Assembly (NCBI GenBank): GCA_019915015.1
Contig: JAHBBC010000014.1
Coordinates: 496,001-560,000 of the forward strand
DNA from: Auriscalpium vulgare
Lineage: Eukaryota; Basidiomycota; Agaricomycetes; Russulales; Auriscalpiaceae
DNA length: 64,000 nt
Direction of reading: 5' to 3'
The number at the start of each line of letters is the position of its first letter. The stretch's first letter is position 1. The position numbers were made by a program, and so were the translations under genes. The notes under the pieces are model-generated. The model was not told where the DNA came from and ran no database searches. It saw only the letters and a list, made by a program, of their open reading frames with translations. Positions 53,402 through 64,000 of the stretch are shown here, piece after piece.

Positions 53402-55408
53402 TTAGAACCCGCCCATGCCACCCATGCCACCCATGCCAGGCATACCACCTGCAGGCTTCTCCTCCTCGCCGTCCACGATGCAAGCCTCGCTCGTCGTCAG
53501 CAAGCTGGCCACACCAGCCGCGTCCACGAGCGCCGTGCGGACCACCTTCAACGGATCGACGATACCGGCCTTGATCATGTCGACATACTCGCCCTTGCTG
53601 GCATCGTAGCCCCACGCAAACTGGTCTGGCGTGCCGTACTGCGCCGCGAGCGTCCCGACGATGACGCTCGCCTCCTCGCCGGCGTTGGTGAGGATCGTCC
53701 GCGTCGGACGAGTCAGCGCGCGACGGATGATGGACACGCCAAGGTCCTGATCGAAGTTCGCTGTCTGGATAGGCTTGACATCGGGGTTTGTCGGTGCGGA
53801 GGAGCTGGCCTGAGTACCGGGTGCTGCCGACGACAACGCCAGGGACGCCTTCAGCAGCGCGACGCCACCGCCCGGAAGGATGCCCTCCTCCACAGCAGCG
53901 CGGGTGGCGTTCAGGGCATCGTCGTAGCGATCCTTCTTCTCGCCAACCTCCACCTCGGAGCTACCGCCGACCTTGATGACGGCGACGCCTCCGCTAAGCT
54001 TCGCCAGACGCTCTTGCAGCTTGGTACGATCGAAGTCGCTAGTTGTGGAGTCGGCGACGAGGGAGCGGATTTGCTCGCAACGCGCCTGGATGGCATCCTT
54101 CGAGCCCTCGCCATTCAGGATGATGGTATCCTCTTTGGTGATCGTGACGGAGCCAGTCGAGCCCAGCAGGTCAGGCGTGGCACGTTCGAGCTTGATGTCG
54201 AGTTCGTCCGTGAAGACCGTGCCACCGGTGAGGATGGCAAGATCGCCGAGGACGCTCTTGCGGTTGTCACCGAATCCAGGGGCCTTGACGGCGGCCACCT
54301 GGAGCTGACCACGGAGCTTGTTCAGGATGAGGGCAGCCAGCGCCTCGCCGTCGACATCCTCAGCAATGATGAGTAGGGGGCGGCGGGCCTGAGCAGCCGT
54401 CTCCAGAGAAGGCAAGATGTCCTGGAGCAAGGAGATCTTCTTCTCGGACAACAGGATGTACGGCTTTTCGAACTCGACCTTCTGCGACTTGATGTCCGTG
54501 ACGAAGTAGGGAGAGATGAAGCCGCGGTCGAAGCGCATACCCTCGGTGATCTCGATCTCGTCCTCGATTGTACGGCCCTCCTTGACAGTGATGACGCCCT
54601 CCTTGCCAACCTTCTCCATTGCTTGCGCAATGAGGTTGCCGACGTGAGTGTCGCCGTTCGCGGAGATGGTCGCGACCTGAGCGATCTCGGCGGTTGTGGT
54701 AATGGTCTTAGTGTTCTTGGCCAGGAACTCGACCACACGCTCAACAGCGGCCTGAGAACCGCGGCGAAGATCCATGGGATTGCATCCAGCCGCAACGTTT
54801 TTGACACCCTCCGCGTAGATGGCACGAGCCAATACGGTAGCGGTGGTGGTTCCGTCACCAGCAATCTCGTTCGTCTTTTGCGCAACGTCCTGCACAAGTC
54901 TGCAACGCGATTAGATGAGGATGACGGCACAAGTCGAGCGTGACTAACCGCGCGCCGAGGTTCTCGAACTTGTCCTTGAGCGTGATAGACTTGGCTACGG
55001 TGACGCCATCTAAGATGCAGGCTATCAGCGAGGTCCGGAACGCGACAGCACATGCAAGAAGGTCGTAGTATCCACAAGCTCGCGGTCGGACCGAGTGCCA
55101 AGATGAACGGAACTTACCCTTGGTGATTTTCGGCCCGCCGAACGACTGCTCGATGATGACGTTGCGACCTGTGGGCATACCACGTCAGCAGCCGACGCGC
55201 GAAACGTAGCGCAGATAGAACGTGTACCTTTGGGGCCAAGAGTGACGCTGACCGCGTTGGCAAGTACGTCGACACCTTTGAGGATGCTCGCGCGGCCCTC
55301 GTTGGAGAACTTGATCTCCTTGTGAGCACCGCGAGCGAGGGTGGGACGCGCCGCCTTGGCAGCAGCGCGGCGGAGGGCGCGGGAGGACTGGTTGGAGACG
55401 TGATGCAT
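53402..55408 (-). CDS. HSP60: Mitochondrial chaperonin HSP60
   Basis: This is a group I chaperonin that folds imported proteins in the mitochondrial matrix with HSP10. Four exons: 55228-55408, 55118-55168, 54949-55009 and 53402-54899. The N-terminus [19 protein letters not shown] is rich in Arg and Ala like a mitochondrial presequence. The family core follows: [41 protein letters not shown] (ATP site), [12 protein letters not shown] and the C-terminal tail [15 protein letters not shown]. It is full length (about 590 residues with the presequence). A GAATTTCC heat-shock-element-like word lies about 150 bp upstream at 55557, within a block also found at the cofilin promoter. Confidence 0.96.
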
Positions 55409-55522
55409 GGCGAGAATGAAGAGGGAAGAGACGGAGAGGAGAAAGTCGAGAGAAAGGAAGTGAGGAAGAGGAGCGCAAAGAGCTGAGAAATGGTGACGGA
55501 CGCGCCTCTGCCGAAATATGTG

Positions 55523-55585
55523 CCTGTTGACGTCTGTTTGCCAGCGAAGCGTCTAGAATTTCCGCGTGGACGTCACACCGTCACA
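55523..55585. promoter_or_regulatory. HSP60 promoter block shared with cofilin
   Basis: The sequence TGACGTCTGTTTGCCA (within a 21 bp identical block, 55523-55543) and GTCACACCGTCACA (55572-55585) recur in the same order and orientation at 56574-56594 and 56602-56615. Both lie roughly 100-180 bp upstream of a minus-strand start codon. TGACGTC is a CRE-like core. This copy also contains GAATTTCC between the two words. Function is inferred. Confidence 0.5.
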
Positions 55586-55847
55586 CTCGACCTGTCGGCC
55601 CTGCATACAGTACCTCTGCAAGCCGTCGGCGTTGTCACAGACGTGTCCACCACCGCTTTGGAGCCTCGCCACAAAGACACGCGACGTGATATAACAAAGT
55701 TCGATTCCAACACTATTTCTACAAACTTCTTCTGCATGCACCGACAACCAATACGAGTATGGATGGCAAATAAGACAAGGGGCGTAACACTAACACAAAG
55801 TATATACGTCAAAGCAGCGCAGAAGAGCGGGTGGACGGGTGCGGCGA

Positions 55848-56483
55848 TTAGTTGCCGCGGGAGACCTTGTCTAGCACTGGGGGACGCGAAGGGACGTTCA
55901 ATCGAGGTGGACGACAGCGAGCAGGCGCGGACATACCGCTTTCATAGGCGACCTCGCTGTAATCAGTGCCCTGGATCTCAGCCGCGATGCCCACGAGAGC
56001 GCGTCGCAGCGCGTCTTTGGACGAGGCGAACAGCATCTTCGCCTTGATCTTCGCGTCGTCGGGGGCCCTGCTCAGCGGCACGCGATCAGCGCTGGACAAC
56101 GCAGCTGACGTAAAGGGGATCCGACAGGCAGGAATGGAGAACGCGACGGGAGATGCAAGAACGGAGTGGCACATACCACGAGTAGAAGCAGATCTTGTTC
56201 CGCTTGCCGCCGCCCTCCTTCTCGAACTCAAAGTCGTACACGGCCCAGCGGCAGTCGTCCTCAGGGAGGTCGGCGATGAACTCGTCGTAGTCCGCAGACT
56301 TTGAAGTCTTGACCACGACGATCTCCGTCTTGTCCTTGCTGACCGCGTAGATGATGTATTTGAGCTTCTTGCCGAGTTTGAGCTCCTGGAAGGTATCGAG
56401 GCACTCTGAGTTCACGGCGACGCCGGACGACTCTGGGGAGGTCAGCGGGGCAGAGCTGGTGCAGCGACGTGCCCACTGACCAT
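55848..56483 (-). CDS. COF1: Cofilin (actin-depolymerising factor)
   Basis: It severs and depolymerises actin filaments. The start codon ATG (56481-56483) is an exon of its own, followed by GTCAGT. Coding resumes after an AG at 56431-56432 as [14 protein letters not shown]. Other exons: 56177-56430, 55937-56067 and 55848-55876. The ADF homology fold is clear: [66 protein letters not shown] and the end DKVSRGN. The N-terminal Ser after Met is the usual phosphorylation site of cofilins. Length (about 138 residues) is typical. It is divergently arranged with the wall-protein gene starting 453 bp away. Confidence 0.94.
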
Positions 56484-56573
56484 GGTGGCTTGGGTAGATG
56501 AGGGGGAGAAAGAAACGCGGGTTGCAGAGGGCTATGGGTTGTTTGGCCTGATCAGAGTCCGATCGTAGCCAGA

Positions 56574-56615
56574 CCTGTTGACGTCTGTTTGCCACCGCGC
56601 GGTCACACCGTCACA
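56574..56615. promoter_or_regulatory. Cofilin promoter block shared with HSP60
   Basis: It is identical to 55523-55543 over 21 bases and repeats GTCACACCGTCACA after an 8 bp shorter-to-longer spacer change. It is located about 90-130 bp upstream of the cofilin ATG. Confidence 0.5.
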
Positions 56616-56935
56616 GTACTTGTCTTCATCCCTGGCATAGCTGCCCTTCCGCTCGTGGTCCGTAAGTACGCCTAACAATAATCACCCGCCTGCTGCACAA
56701 CACGAGGCTAGAGCATCGCAGCGCGTGTCCCTCGCGCCATCCGTTGGCAGAGCTTCCAGGCAAGATGAATTTCCGAGGACCTGACGGGAATGGCCTTGCG
56801 GTTCTCACATAAAAGGGCGTGGGTACGCCTGTTGGAGTACAAAATCTTGGCCCGTCCAACGTCCTCTTCAACTCCCCCAACTCCCCCCACCGCCCTCGTC
56901 CTCGTCCTCGTCCTCGTTCTCCCCGCCCGCCCGCC

Positions 56936-57774
56936 ATGCGCTCCGCCCTTGCACTCGCGTTCCTTCCAGCGCTCGCCGCCGGCAAGTGTCCCCATTTGGA
57001 CCACGCGTCTTAGCCGCCTGCTCACCTCACTTGCACAGCTACCATCTCCATCAACGGCCCGTCGTCCAGTGCCTACTGGTAAGCCACCCCGCGTCAGCCC
57101 CCGCACCCCGCTCATCCGTTCCCCAGGGTCCAAAACACCAGCAACACCATCAGCTGGTCCTTTGCCCAGGGCGACCCGAATCCCGTCTCCATGATCATCA
57201 CAAACGCCGAAAATACGACCCTCAACGGCGCCTTTTACATCGCTGAATTCGTCAACGTCTCGCAGGAGGTGAACTACACGTGCACGACAACTTTGCCACG
57301 CGACTTACCCCCAAAATACAGTCGTTCACCGTCACCAATGTGACCCTGCTTCCGGCCTCCAACTACCAGGTTGTCTTCGTCAATCCGTTGAATGCGTCGC
57401 AGGTGTACGCCAACAGCTCTGACTTCGACGTACGGGACCCCGGGAGTAAGCCACTCACCGCCCGCCTGCAGTGACTTCCTCTCATGATTTTTTTCTTCTC
57501 AGCGCCGCCCGCCCAGACACCCAGCTCGAGCTCGACTTCGGGCAGCGCGTCGTCCTCGTCGTCCCCGTCGTCTTCGGCATCCGCGGGCCGTTCCGCGGGC
57601 AGCTCTACCGGTCGTGCCACGGGCAGTTCCAGTGGTTCTTCGCCTAGCTCCAGCTCCACCGCTCCCGCCTCGAGCGGGACAAACGGTGCTGCGGCCGCCT
57701 TTGGCGACGTGACTGGCATACTCTACACGCTCGGCGCGTGCGGCCTGGCCTCCCTCACCGCCCTCCTTCTTTAA
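56936..57774 (+). CDS. Kre9/Knh1-like Ser/Thr-rich GPI-anchored wall protein
   Basis: Five exons: 56936-56981, 57039-57078, 57127-57268, 57322-57445 and 57503-57774. The first intron uses a GC donor (GCAAGT); the others are GT-AG. The protein starts with a signal peptide (MRSALALAFLPALAA). A beta-rich Kre9/Knh1-type N-terminal domain follows (ATISINGPSSSAYW, NTISWSFAQGDPNPVSMII, FTVTNVTLLPASNYQVVFVN). A long Ser/Thr/Gly tract comes next. The last is a hydrophobic tail GILYTLGACGLASLTALLL, expected of a GPI-anchor signal. Such proteins are attached to the membrane or wall and the family is linked to beta-1,6-glucan; this member's exact role is unknown. Confidence 0.85.
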
Positions 57775-58556
57775 GACACTCAGCGACCTTGTATAGCCAT
57801 CATATCCTTTTCTTGTGAGCCTCGGCCCTTTACCCGCGCTGTTATACCATACATCGCCCAGACCCTCGTTTCCTCGTCCCTCGTTTGATCGTGTCTCAGT
57901 TTGATACCTCATGTTTTCATTGTCGCTCATCTCGCTCATACTGTATCCTCGTGTCTGTCCACCGCTCGCTACTCGCCCTCGTGTCTATAATTGGGCCACT
58001 ACGCAGCGATTATATTTGTCTGGACGTATTTGTACGCCTCTACGCAATGTGTGTATATTGTGTTGTTCTCCATTCCTTGCGATTATGTAGCGCCGCCTCA
58101 ATCAATCGCCAAGACATGAACACGACAAACTGATGGCTGAACAAACTGTCTGCTTGACAACGCCACGCGGATTGACCGCGCGCTCATGCCATAATCCCTT
58201 TCCTGTCCTCTTTTCTCTTCAACCCCAAAGCCAACATTGAGTCATTGCGCCCAGCTGGAAGACATGAAGACACACCATGCGCGATCCATGGCTCAGACCG
58301 AGATACAACGCGAACAGGCGTTGACAGTCCTCGTCACCCCTGAACGGGTAATCCGCGCCCAGCTGGTACGCCGCGGCGAATCCGGACGTAACCGCCAGCT
58401 CGTGCATGTTGAGGACTGAGGACACACATATGCCCGGTCAGCCACCGCCATCAGTCGAAACTTGACACAAGTGAAACACACCCGTCCACGCGCCGGCGTA
58501 ACTGCAATCACACGCATTCAGCCGCCGCGGTCAGCCCAAAGACGAGTAGGCACGCA
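57775..58556. other. Convergent 3' intergenic region
   Basis: It lies between the wall-protein stop and the oxidoreductase stop on the opposite strand. Short frames only; no repeat or RNA gene seen. It presumably holds both 3' untranslated regions. Confidence 0.6.
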
Positions 58557-60281
58557 CTAGGTATTGGACTTTCCGTTGATCATCCACATCCACGGAACCA
58601 CGCGCGCATAGTGCTGCCAGCGGTGGCTCTGCTGCTTCCACCACTTCTCATAGATCCTATCCTCCTTCTTGATATCGCCGATCGTCCAGAGCTTGCTGCT
58701 GCCCTCCTCGTCGAGAAAGATTGTCTGAAAGACGTGCCGCTCGAACGGGGGCTCTTTATCCTTCGCGTCGTCCCCGGATTCCGAGCCCGACGACCCTGCG
58801 GTGTCGCCTTGCGCATCGGACTGCTTGTCCTCGGCGACAGGCCCACGCGGACCGACGCCGCGGAACTGCGGCTGGTAGTGCGTGAGATCAAAGGACATCT
58901 CCAACTTGGCGCGGTTCTCCGGGTATTGCATAGTGTAGTAGAGTGGCCGGAAGTTGTCCCGAGCGAAAGCAAGAGCGTCTTGCTTGGAGGAGCTGCCGTC
59001 CTCCGCGTTGCCACCCTCATTCTCGGGCTTGGCAGCAAGATCCGGATTAAAAGCCGTCTCGTAGTACTACAGCGTGTGGTCAGTTCGTCGTGGTCCACTT
59101 TTGGAAAACTGGCGGAGATAGCAAATACCTTGCGCATATAGTCTGCATCCGAATGCGTGATAGTCACGTCGCGCAGGTACTTCACGGCTCCGAGGATCTT
59201 CTTCTCCAGCCAGCTCGGGCCCTTCCCGGCAGACAGCAGCTTCAACGCGGCATCTGCGTCGACGGCCAGTATAATTGCATCAAAAACTGTCGTAGTGAGG
59301 TCGGCGCCATTCGAGCTCGACTGCGAGCTCGAGGCAGATTCGATCCCGGGCGGAGGGCGGTACTCGACGACCACATGTCCTTTGGTTCGCTCGGCGACTG
59401 CAGTGACTTCATGGGCGTAGCGAAATGTAACATTGCCCGAAGCAGCTGTCGCGTCTCGCCATGCACTATACACATCGTGCAGCTAACCGAAAGACGTTAA
59501 TGCAAGCCTTCCTACTGTCATGGAAAAAACCGACCTTAGGGAACGCATACATCTTGGGTATACTTGCGAGCAAACTCTTGTCATTGTACTCGAAGAGCTT
59601 CATGCTGGGATCCTTGAACACACGCTCCTACCGTGGGAGGGACATCACCGGTACGTCCAGATATACAAACAAGCAACGCACCAGTATGGCTGACGAGATG
59701 TACGGCGTCTGATTTCCCGTCCCGAAGAACAGCGCAACAAGCGGATAGACCATCTTCTCTCCGAAATCTTTTGAGAAGCCAAACATACGCAACATGACGT
59801 GCACAGGCACCAGCGCGAATGGGCCCTCCAGAGCCTTGATGACCTTCAGCGCACGACCGAACTTCTTGATATCGCCCGCGAAGTGGGCGGTCAACTCAGA
59901 CGGGAAGACGTTTGACCAGAAGTCACCGCCTTTCCCGAAGCTGATCCTACACAACCCGCAGGCCGTCAGCCGCCGGCACCCAGTAGTTCGGAGGAGCACC
60001 TACTGCATGTCGACCTCCGTCGCCTCGTAGCCCAGCTCTCTGAAAAGCCGCATGGTGTTCGCGAAGGCGGGCGAGCACCCCTGCACGCCGTCGTTGATGT
60101 ACGAAGCCCCGAACTTGTCCGCGTCGATGTCGATCGACGTGGCCATGCCGCCGGGGACATCCTGTTTCTCAAACACCGTCACACTGAACTTGTCTGGATG
60201 CTTGCTGAGGGCGTAGGCAGCGGACATGCCCGAGGCACCTGAGCCCACGATGGCAACGCGTCTGGGCGGTGTGGTGGACAT
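58557..60281 (-). CDS. FAD-dependent amine-oxidase-like oxidoreductase
   Basis: Five exons: 60004-60281, 59682-59946, 59535-59612, 59129-59482 and 58557-59066. The N-terminus has the dinucleotide-binding fingerprint RRVAIVGSGASGMSAAYAL with the acidic FEKQD end and a PGGMATS segment. Then come DKFGASYINDGVQG, FDAIILAVDADAALKLL and, at the C-terminus, QTIFLDEEGSSKLW and QHYARVVPWMWMINGKS. This matches the flavin-containing amine oxidoreductase group related to bacterial COG2907 proteins; the substrate is unknown. A low-complexity acidic insert (SGSESGDDAKDKE) lies in the last exon. The gene is complete. Confidence 0.85.
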
Positions 60282-60610
60282 GGGTGGAAGGAGACAAGAG
60301 CGATGGAATACATGGCGGGCGAGGCTGACGTCTGCTGAGGCTGGCAGGACGATCTTGAATACAGCACCTGCCATATCGAGCCAGTGACCGCACGTCATCG
60401 ATCTCCCTACGAGGAAGGCATCCTCTTAATTGAAATCATAGAAATGTCCAGTCGGAACCAACATGGCAACCAGCTGAGAACGCACTCGGCGTGCGCAGGG
60501 CGTATAATCATCCTCATTTTCGAGACATAAAAGCACACACCACAAATAATGTCAACAGAGTACAGCACATCGGCGACGGAGGAGGTACAGGCGTTATGGT
60601 GAGTATGGAA

Positions 60611-61919
60611 CTAGGCAAGTGTCCGGGGAGCAGTGGATTCATGACAAGGGGACCTCAGTGGTCGCGAGACTTCCTGGTGCGCAGCAGCGTCAGACACGCG
60701 GCCTTGAATGACCGGCAGCGGCGGGAAAGCGCACCTATACTCGCCCTCGGCAGCGACACTGAGCTCTTCAATCTCGCCCTGGACGGTGCTCAGCGCTTCC
60801 GCAGCCGTCGAGTAGAAGATGAGCTAACGTCGTGGCATCAGAGTGAGTAACACTATATGATCTCGATAAACGCATACCTGGGCCTTGACAAGCTCGTTCA
60901 AGTTCTTGATGGGTTCGGGCTGTAGGGGTTTCATGAGGCATGTGCGAAACGTGAAACAACCCAACATACGTTATCCAAAACAGCCTTCATCAGGGTGATG
61001 GCGACCTCGGTCTTCTGCACGAGGTCGTCCTCAGCATTCTCAACCTCCAGTCTTGCGTGCTCCTGCTTCGCAGGTCCCGCATTCTTCAATCTATACAACG
61101 GAAATATGTTTCAATCCTGCATTTCACCATGGGATGACTTACGTTTGCTTGGCGGCGTCGAGCTCGAGCCGGCTCGCGCGCACAGCCTGGCGCGCTTTCA
61201 TCGCCACATTGATTGAAGTGTGGAGCGTCTGCTGCCAAGGCAACAAAAAACCGGCGACGATGCTGTCGTCCTGTACGACGCGCGCGTCGGCGATCTTCTG
61301 CCACGCGCCCGAGTACTCCTGGAAGCCGCGACCGAGGCGGTCGTCGGGACCCCCTGGAGCGGAGTGCAGGGTAGCAGCAGCGGTGGTTGCGGCACGCCCG
61401 AGGGCGTGCGGGAGGGTCTTGTGCTGTTGGACGGGGGTAGCAGTTGGCTGCGGAGCGGGGAGGTTGGTGCCCTTGAGGTTGGTCGCGGCGAAGTTGGTGA
61501 CCCCGCGGCCGATGGTACCACCGAGCTCAGTAATGGACTCTTGGATCTGTGTCGGGTAATCATATGACTCGTTCTCGTAGACTTTGGAGATCCTATACCG
61601 AAGTAAGAGCTCGTCAGACGCGCGTGGGAGAACGAGGAAGCAAACCTACTTGAGCAGCCCGAGGTGTGCAGCACGCAGGGCATCAACGCGGGCCTCGAGA
61701 TCCTTGTACTCTGGAGGGGAGTCAGCAAGCACGATCTCAAAGGCCATGAGGAGGGCAAGACAGACCTTGAGGCAACTCTGTTATCTCGTCGGCGGAAACC
61801 TGACCCAGACGCTCCTTGGTCGCCTGCACGGTCGAGTTGAAGCCCTTTGTGAACTTGTTGGCACTCTGGCCGAGGTTGAGACCCGAGAAACTCGACTGCA
61901 GCTTGTTCCAGCCTTCCAT
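60611..61919 (-). CDS. BAR-domain protein (Gvp36-like)
   Basis: BAR proteins sense or make curved membranes in trafficking and endocytosis. The start chosen is MEGWNKLQSSFSGLNLGQ (61919); an in-frame upstream ATG at 61994 would add 25 residues not typical of the family. Exons include FNSTVQATKERLGQVSADEI, EYKDLEARVDALRAAHLGLL, YPTQIQESITELGGTIGRG, then AWQKIADARVVQDDSIVAGF, LEVENAEDDLVQKTEVAI, PEPIKNLNELVKAQ and AEALSTVQGEIEELS. It is highly helical with many heptad-like positions. The last conserved residues GEYR are at about 60736, followed by a donor site, so the read-through end at 60611 is uncertain. It is divergent from the proteasome gene, 160 bp away. Confidence 0.82.
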
Positions 61920-62079
61920 GGTGTGGTAGATGTCGAAGTGTTGAAGGTTGAAGGAGCAGGAATAGGACGGCAATAACATGATGCCCTTTGCCACTCGCTT
62001 AGTCAGCGTCTAGACCGGTGCGCGTGCGGCGACGCGTACGCTCAGACTCTGCAAGCTACCGTTCCTTGTCGCTTCCACC

Positions 62080-63113
62080 ATGTCTGCCGGTTTCGACTTC
62101 TCAAATCAGTCCAGGTATGCTGCTTGCAGTCTACTCACGTAGTCACGCTCATAGCCATTGCTAGGAACACGTTTCTCTCAGAGAAGGGGCTCAAAGTGCC
62201 CAAGGCGACGAGCACCGGTACCACCATCGTCGGCTGTCTCTTCAAGGATGGCATTGTACTCGGCGCCGACACACGCGCAACTGAGGGTCCCATCGTTGCA
62301 GACAAGAACTGCGAAAAGGTGCGCCTTTTCGGTGCTGCACACCCGCGTCTTTATGACTTACGCGTCCCGTTTCCCGCAGATTCACTTCATCTCAGACTCC
62401 ATTCGGTGCTGCGGCGCCGGTACGGCTGCCGATACTGAGTTTATAACCGCCCTTATCTCATCCAATATCGAGCTCCACGCTCTCTCGACGGGACGTAAAC
62501 CGCGCGTCGTGACCGCCATGACCATGCTCAAGCAGCGGCTCTTCCAGTACGTGTCATCTGCTTGTTGGCATATCTACTATATTGACCCATATCGTCCGTG
62601 ATCCAGATATCAAGGCCACATTGGGGCCGCACTTGTTCTCGGCGGTGTTGACCCATCCGGTGCCCATCTCTTCACCATTCATCCACACGGCTCTACCGAC
62701 AAACTGCCGTACGTGACCATGGGCTCTGGCTCTCTCGCTGCCATGGCCGTGTTCGAATCTAGCTGGAAGCCAGACCTTTCCGTAAGTCCGATTTGGCCAC
62801 AACTGGTCGCTTGTGCGGATCTCATTAACACGCGCTCCGCCAGCGTGAGGATGCACTCAAGCTCGTGACGGCAGCAGTTTCCGCCGGTATCTTCAACGAT
62901 CTCGGTTCGGGATCCAATGTCGATGCCTGCGTGATCACCGCAACGGAAACAGAAATGTTGCGCGGCTATGTGAAACCGAATGAGCGTACGCAAAAAGAGC
63001 GGACGTACGGCTTCCGGCGGGGAACCACGGCTTGGACGGCGGAGAAAATCCGTAATCTGGTGGTGAGCGAGGAGATCACCCCCATCGGCGGTGAGGAGAT
63101 GGATACTAGCTAG
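62080..63113 (+). CDS. PUP1: 20S proteasome subunit beta-2 (beta type-7)
   Basis: This is the catalytic subunit with trypsin-like activity. Five exons: 62080-62114, 62165-62318, 62380-62546, 62607-62781 and 62844-63113. A propeptide [20 protein letters not shown] leads to [20 protein letters not shown]; cleavage before TTIVG exposes the catalytic Thr. [34 protein letters not shown] and the C-terminal arm ([14 protein letters not shown]) are typical. The length (about 267 residues) is normal. On the minus strand, AGTGGCAAAG at about 61985 is close to the yeast proteasome element GGTGGCAAA; whether it works here is unknown. Confidence 0.94.
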
Positions 63114-63336
63114 AGGCTACTTGTTGTCTACAGTAATGACAGGAGAGGATTGTGTATGATCAGGTCGCCGCATTGATGCCCTGTCTGCCATGCAAGTCGA
63201 TCATGCACCAGTGCAATGACTTCCACCGACAGAGGTCCGTTCGTTTTCGAGAGTGGGACGGTACTGGTGCAAGTAAGGGAGATATACTTGGGGGCAGGTC
63301 AATGATAGCTCGCGTATGCAGGTCGAGATGTCAATA

Positions 63337-63603
63337 CACTGCCTGCGCAGTCGAGTGGCACACCAAGAAATACTGTGGAAATAACTGTAAAAAGACTGTA
63401 CGTATTTGACGAGAAAAACCTTGGAAATACTGTAAAGTATTCATAAAGAAATACTTAACCCCGCGGCTGTGGGCCTTTGTCTACCTTAGTGTTTCTTATG
63501 CAATACTTAAAATACCTCTCACAGTATCTCTGGTAATATACGTAGAATCCTTTTACCATAATTTCCACGGTATTTCTGATGAAATACCCGGCTGTGCAGG
63601 CAG
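63337..63603. mobile_element. MITE-like palindromic element, 267 bp
   Basis: The ends CACTGCCTGCGCAGTCG and CGGCTGTGCAGGCAG are inverse. The rest is an imperfect palindrome rich in GAAATAC/GTATTTC words and centred near CCCGCGGCTGTGGGC. TA is present on both sides (63335-63336 and 63604-63605), which would fit a TA target duplication. No coding. Confidence 0.5.
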
Positions 63604-64000
63604 TACTTGATAACTTGAAAAAGGTGGTGCCCAAGAGAGGCACGTGCAGGAGCGTGAAGCGCTCGATCTCCATCAGCAAAATCGAAATATTTTTATGTAG
63701 CATTATAATCGATTATAATGGCCATAATCCGACCTTTCGCTGTAATGCGCTGGAATCCGGTAGGGGGCATTATAGCCGATAAGCATAATGCTCTTTTGGT
63801 TGTGATTCGGCCGCCCTGGTTATGAAACAACGCCCTGTTCATAATTCTGCGCTCATATTATAGGGATCCAGCCCACTTTATAATCAATTATCATACAGTG
63901 AGGTAGATCATAATCATATCATATTGAGGGCGCCGTCCACGAGCAGTACAATTATCACAGCTGATTACAATGAACGGGCGGACAAGCATGAGAGCATAGA
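63604..64000. other. AT-rich 3' end with small palindromes
   Basis: ATAATCGATTATAATGGCC and similar ATTATA/TATAAT words recur (63697-63790 and 63870-63925). They suggest another small inverted-repeat element cut by the window edge. No gene is seen. Confidence 0.35.

Noticed and set aside
53249..54376. 375-codon plus-strand frame
   Set aside because: Antisense shadow of the HSP60 coding exon.

Overview
The window is nuclear DNA of a basidiomycete fungus, most likely an Agaricomycete (mushroom or polypore). Its genes have many 45-65 bp GT-AG introns and its codons are GC-rich. It carries agaricomycete-type KDZ, TET/JBP and Helitron proteins. The species cannot be read from the sequence.

Right side (about 50.3-63.1 kb): seven compact, apparently intact host genes. 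They are a Polo-like kinase, mitochondrial HSP60, cofilin, a secreted Kre9/Knh1-like GPI-anchored wall protein, an FAD-dependent amine-oxidase-like oxidoreductase, a BAR-domain membrane-curvature protein and the proteasome beta-2 subunit. Cofilin/Kre9-like and BAR/proteasome are divergent pairs.

Left side (about 1.3-50.0 kb): nested mobile DNA. The outermost layer appears to be one 48.7 kb element, 1317-49979. It has about 460 bp terminal inverted repeats (CACCTGGTAGTACC...) and near-perfect 8 bp target duplications (TGTACAGA/CGTACAGA), and its right end lies 315 bp from the Polo-like kinase stop codon. Its own cargo seems to be a KDZ transposase just inside the left repeat, unknown genes at 20.9-25.3 kb including one with an RNase H1 hybrid-binding domain, a TET/JBP-type 2-oxoglutarate dioxygenase, and an uncharacterised six-exon gene at 32.6-34.3 kb. 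A 3.5 kb satellite of ~68 bp monomers separates the last two.

The KDZ gene was broken by a 2.27 kb palindromic foldback element. A 13.26 kb Helitron (6037-19293) then landed at an A^T site inside the foldback's right arm. The Helitron encodes a Rep protein and a PIF1 helicase with a C-terminal cysteine-protease-like domain, separated by a frameshift. It also carries a fragment of a membrane-protein gene with its intron, a tRNA-derived SINE and LTR-like debris.

A second complete DNA transposon (36143-42990, perfect 8 bp target duplication TGTCTAGC) sits in an LTR-like repeat. It encodes a Ulp1-like protease region and a transposase-like protein with P-element/THAP9-style motifs. The remaining 43-49.4 kb is GC-rich LTR debris, two more SINE copies and a fragment of another Helitron helicase.

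Splice sites and domain names come from reading the sequence and from recall of the families. No database search was run.
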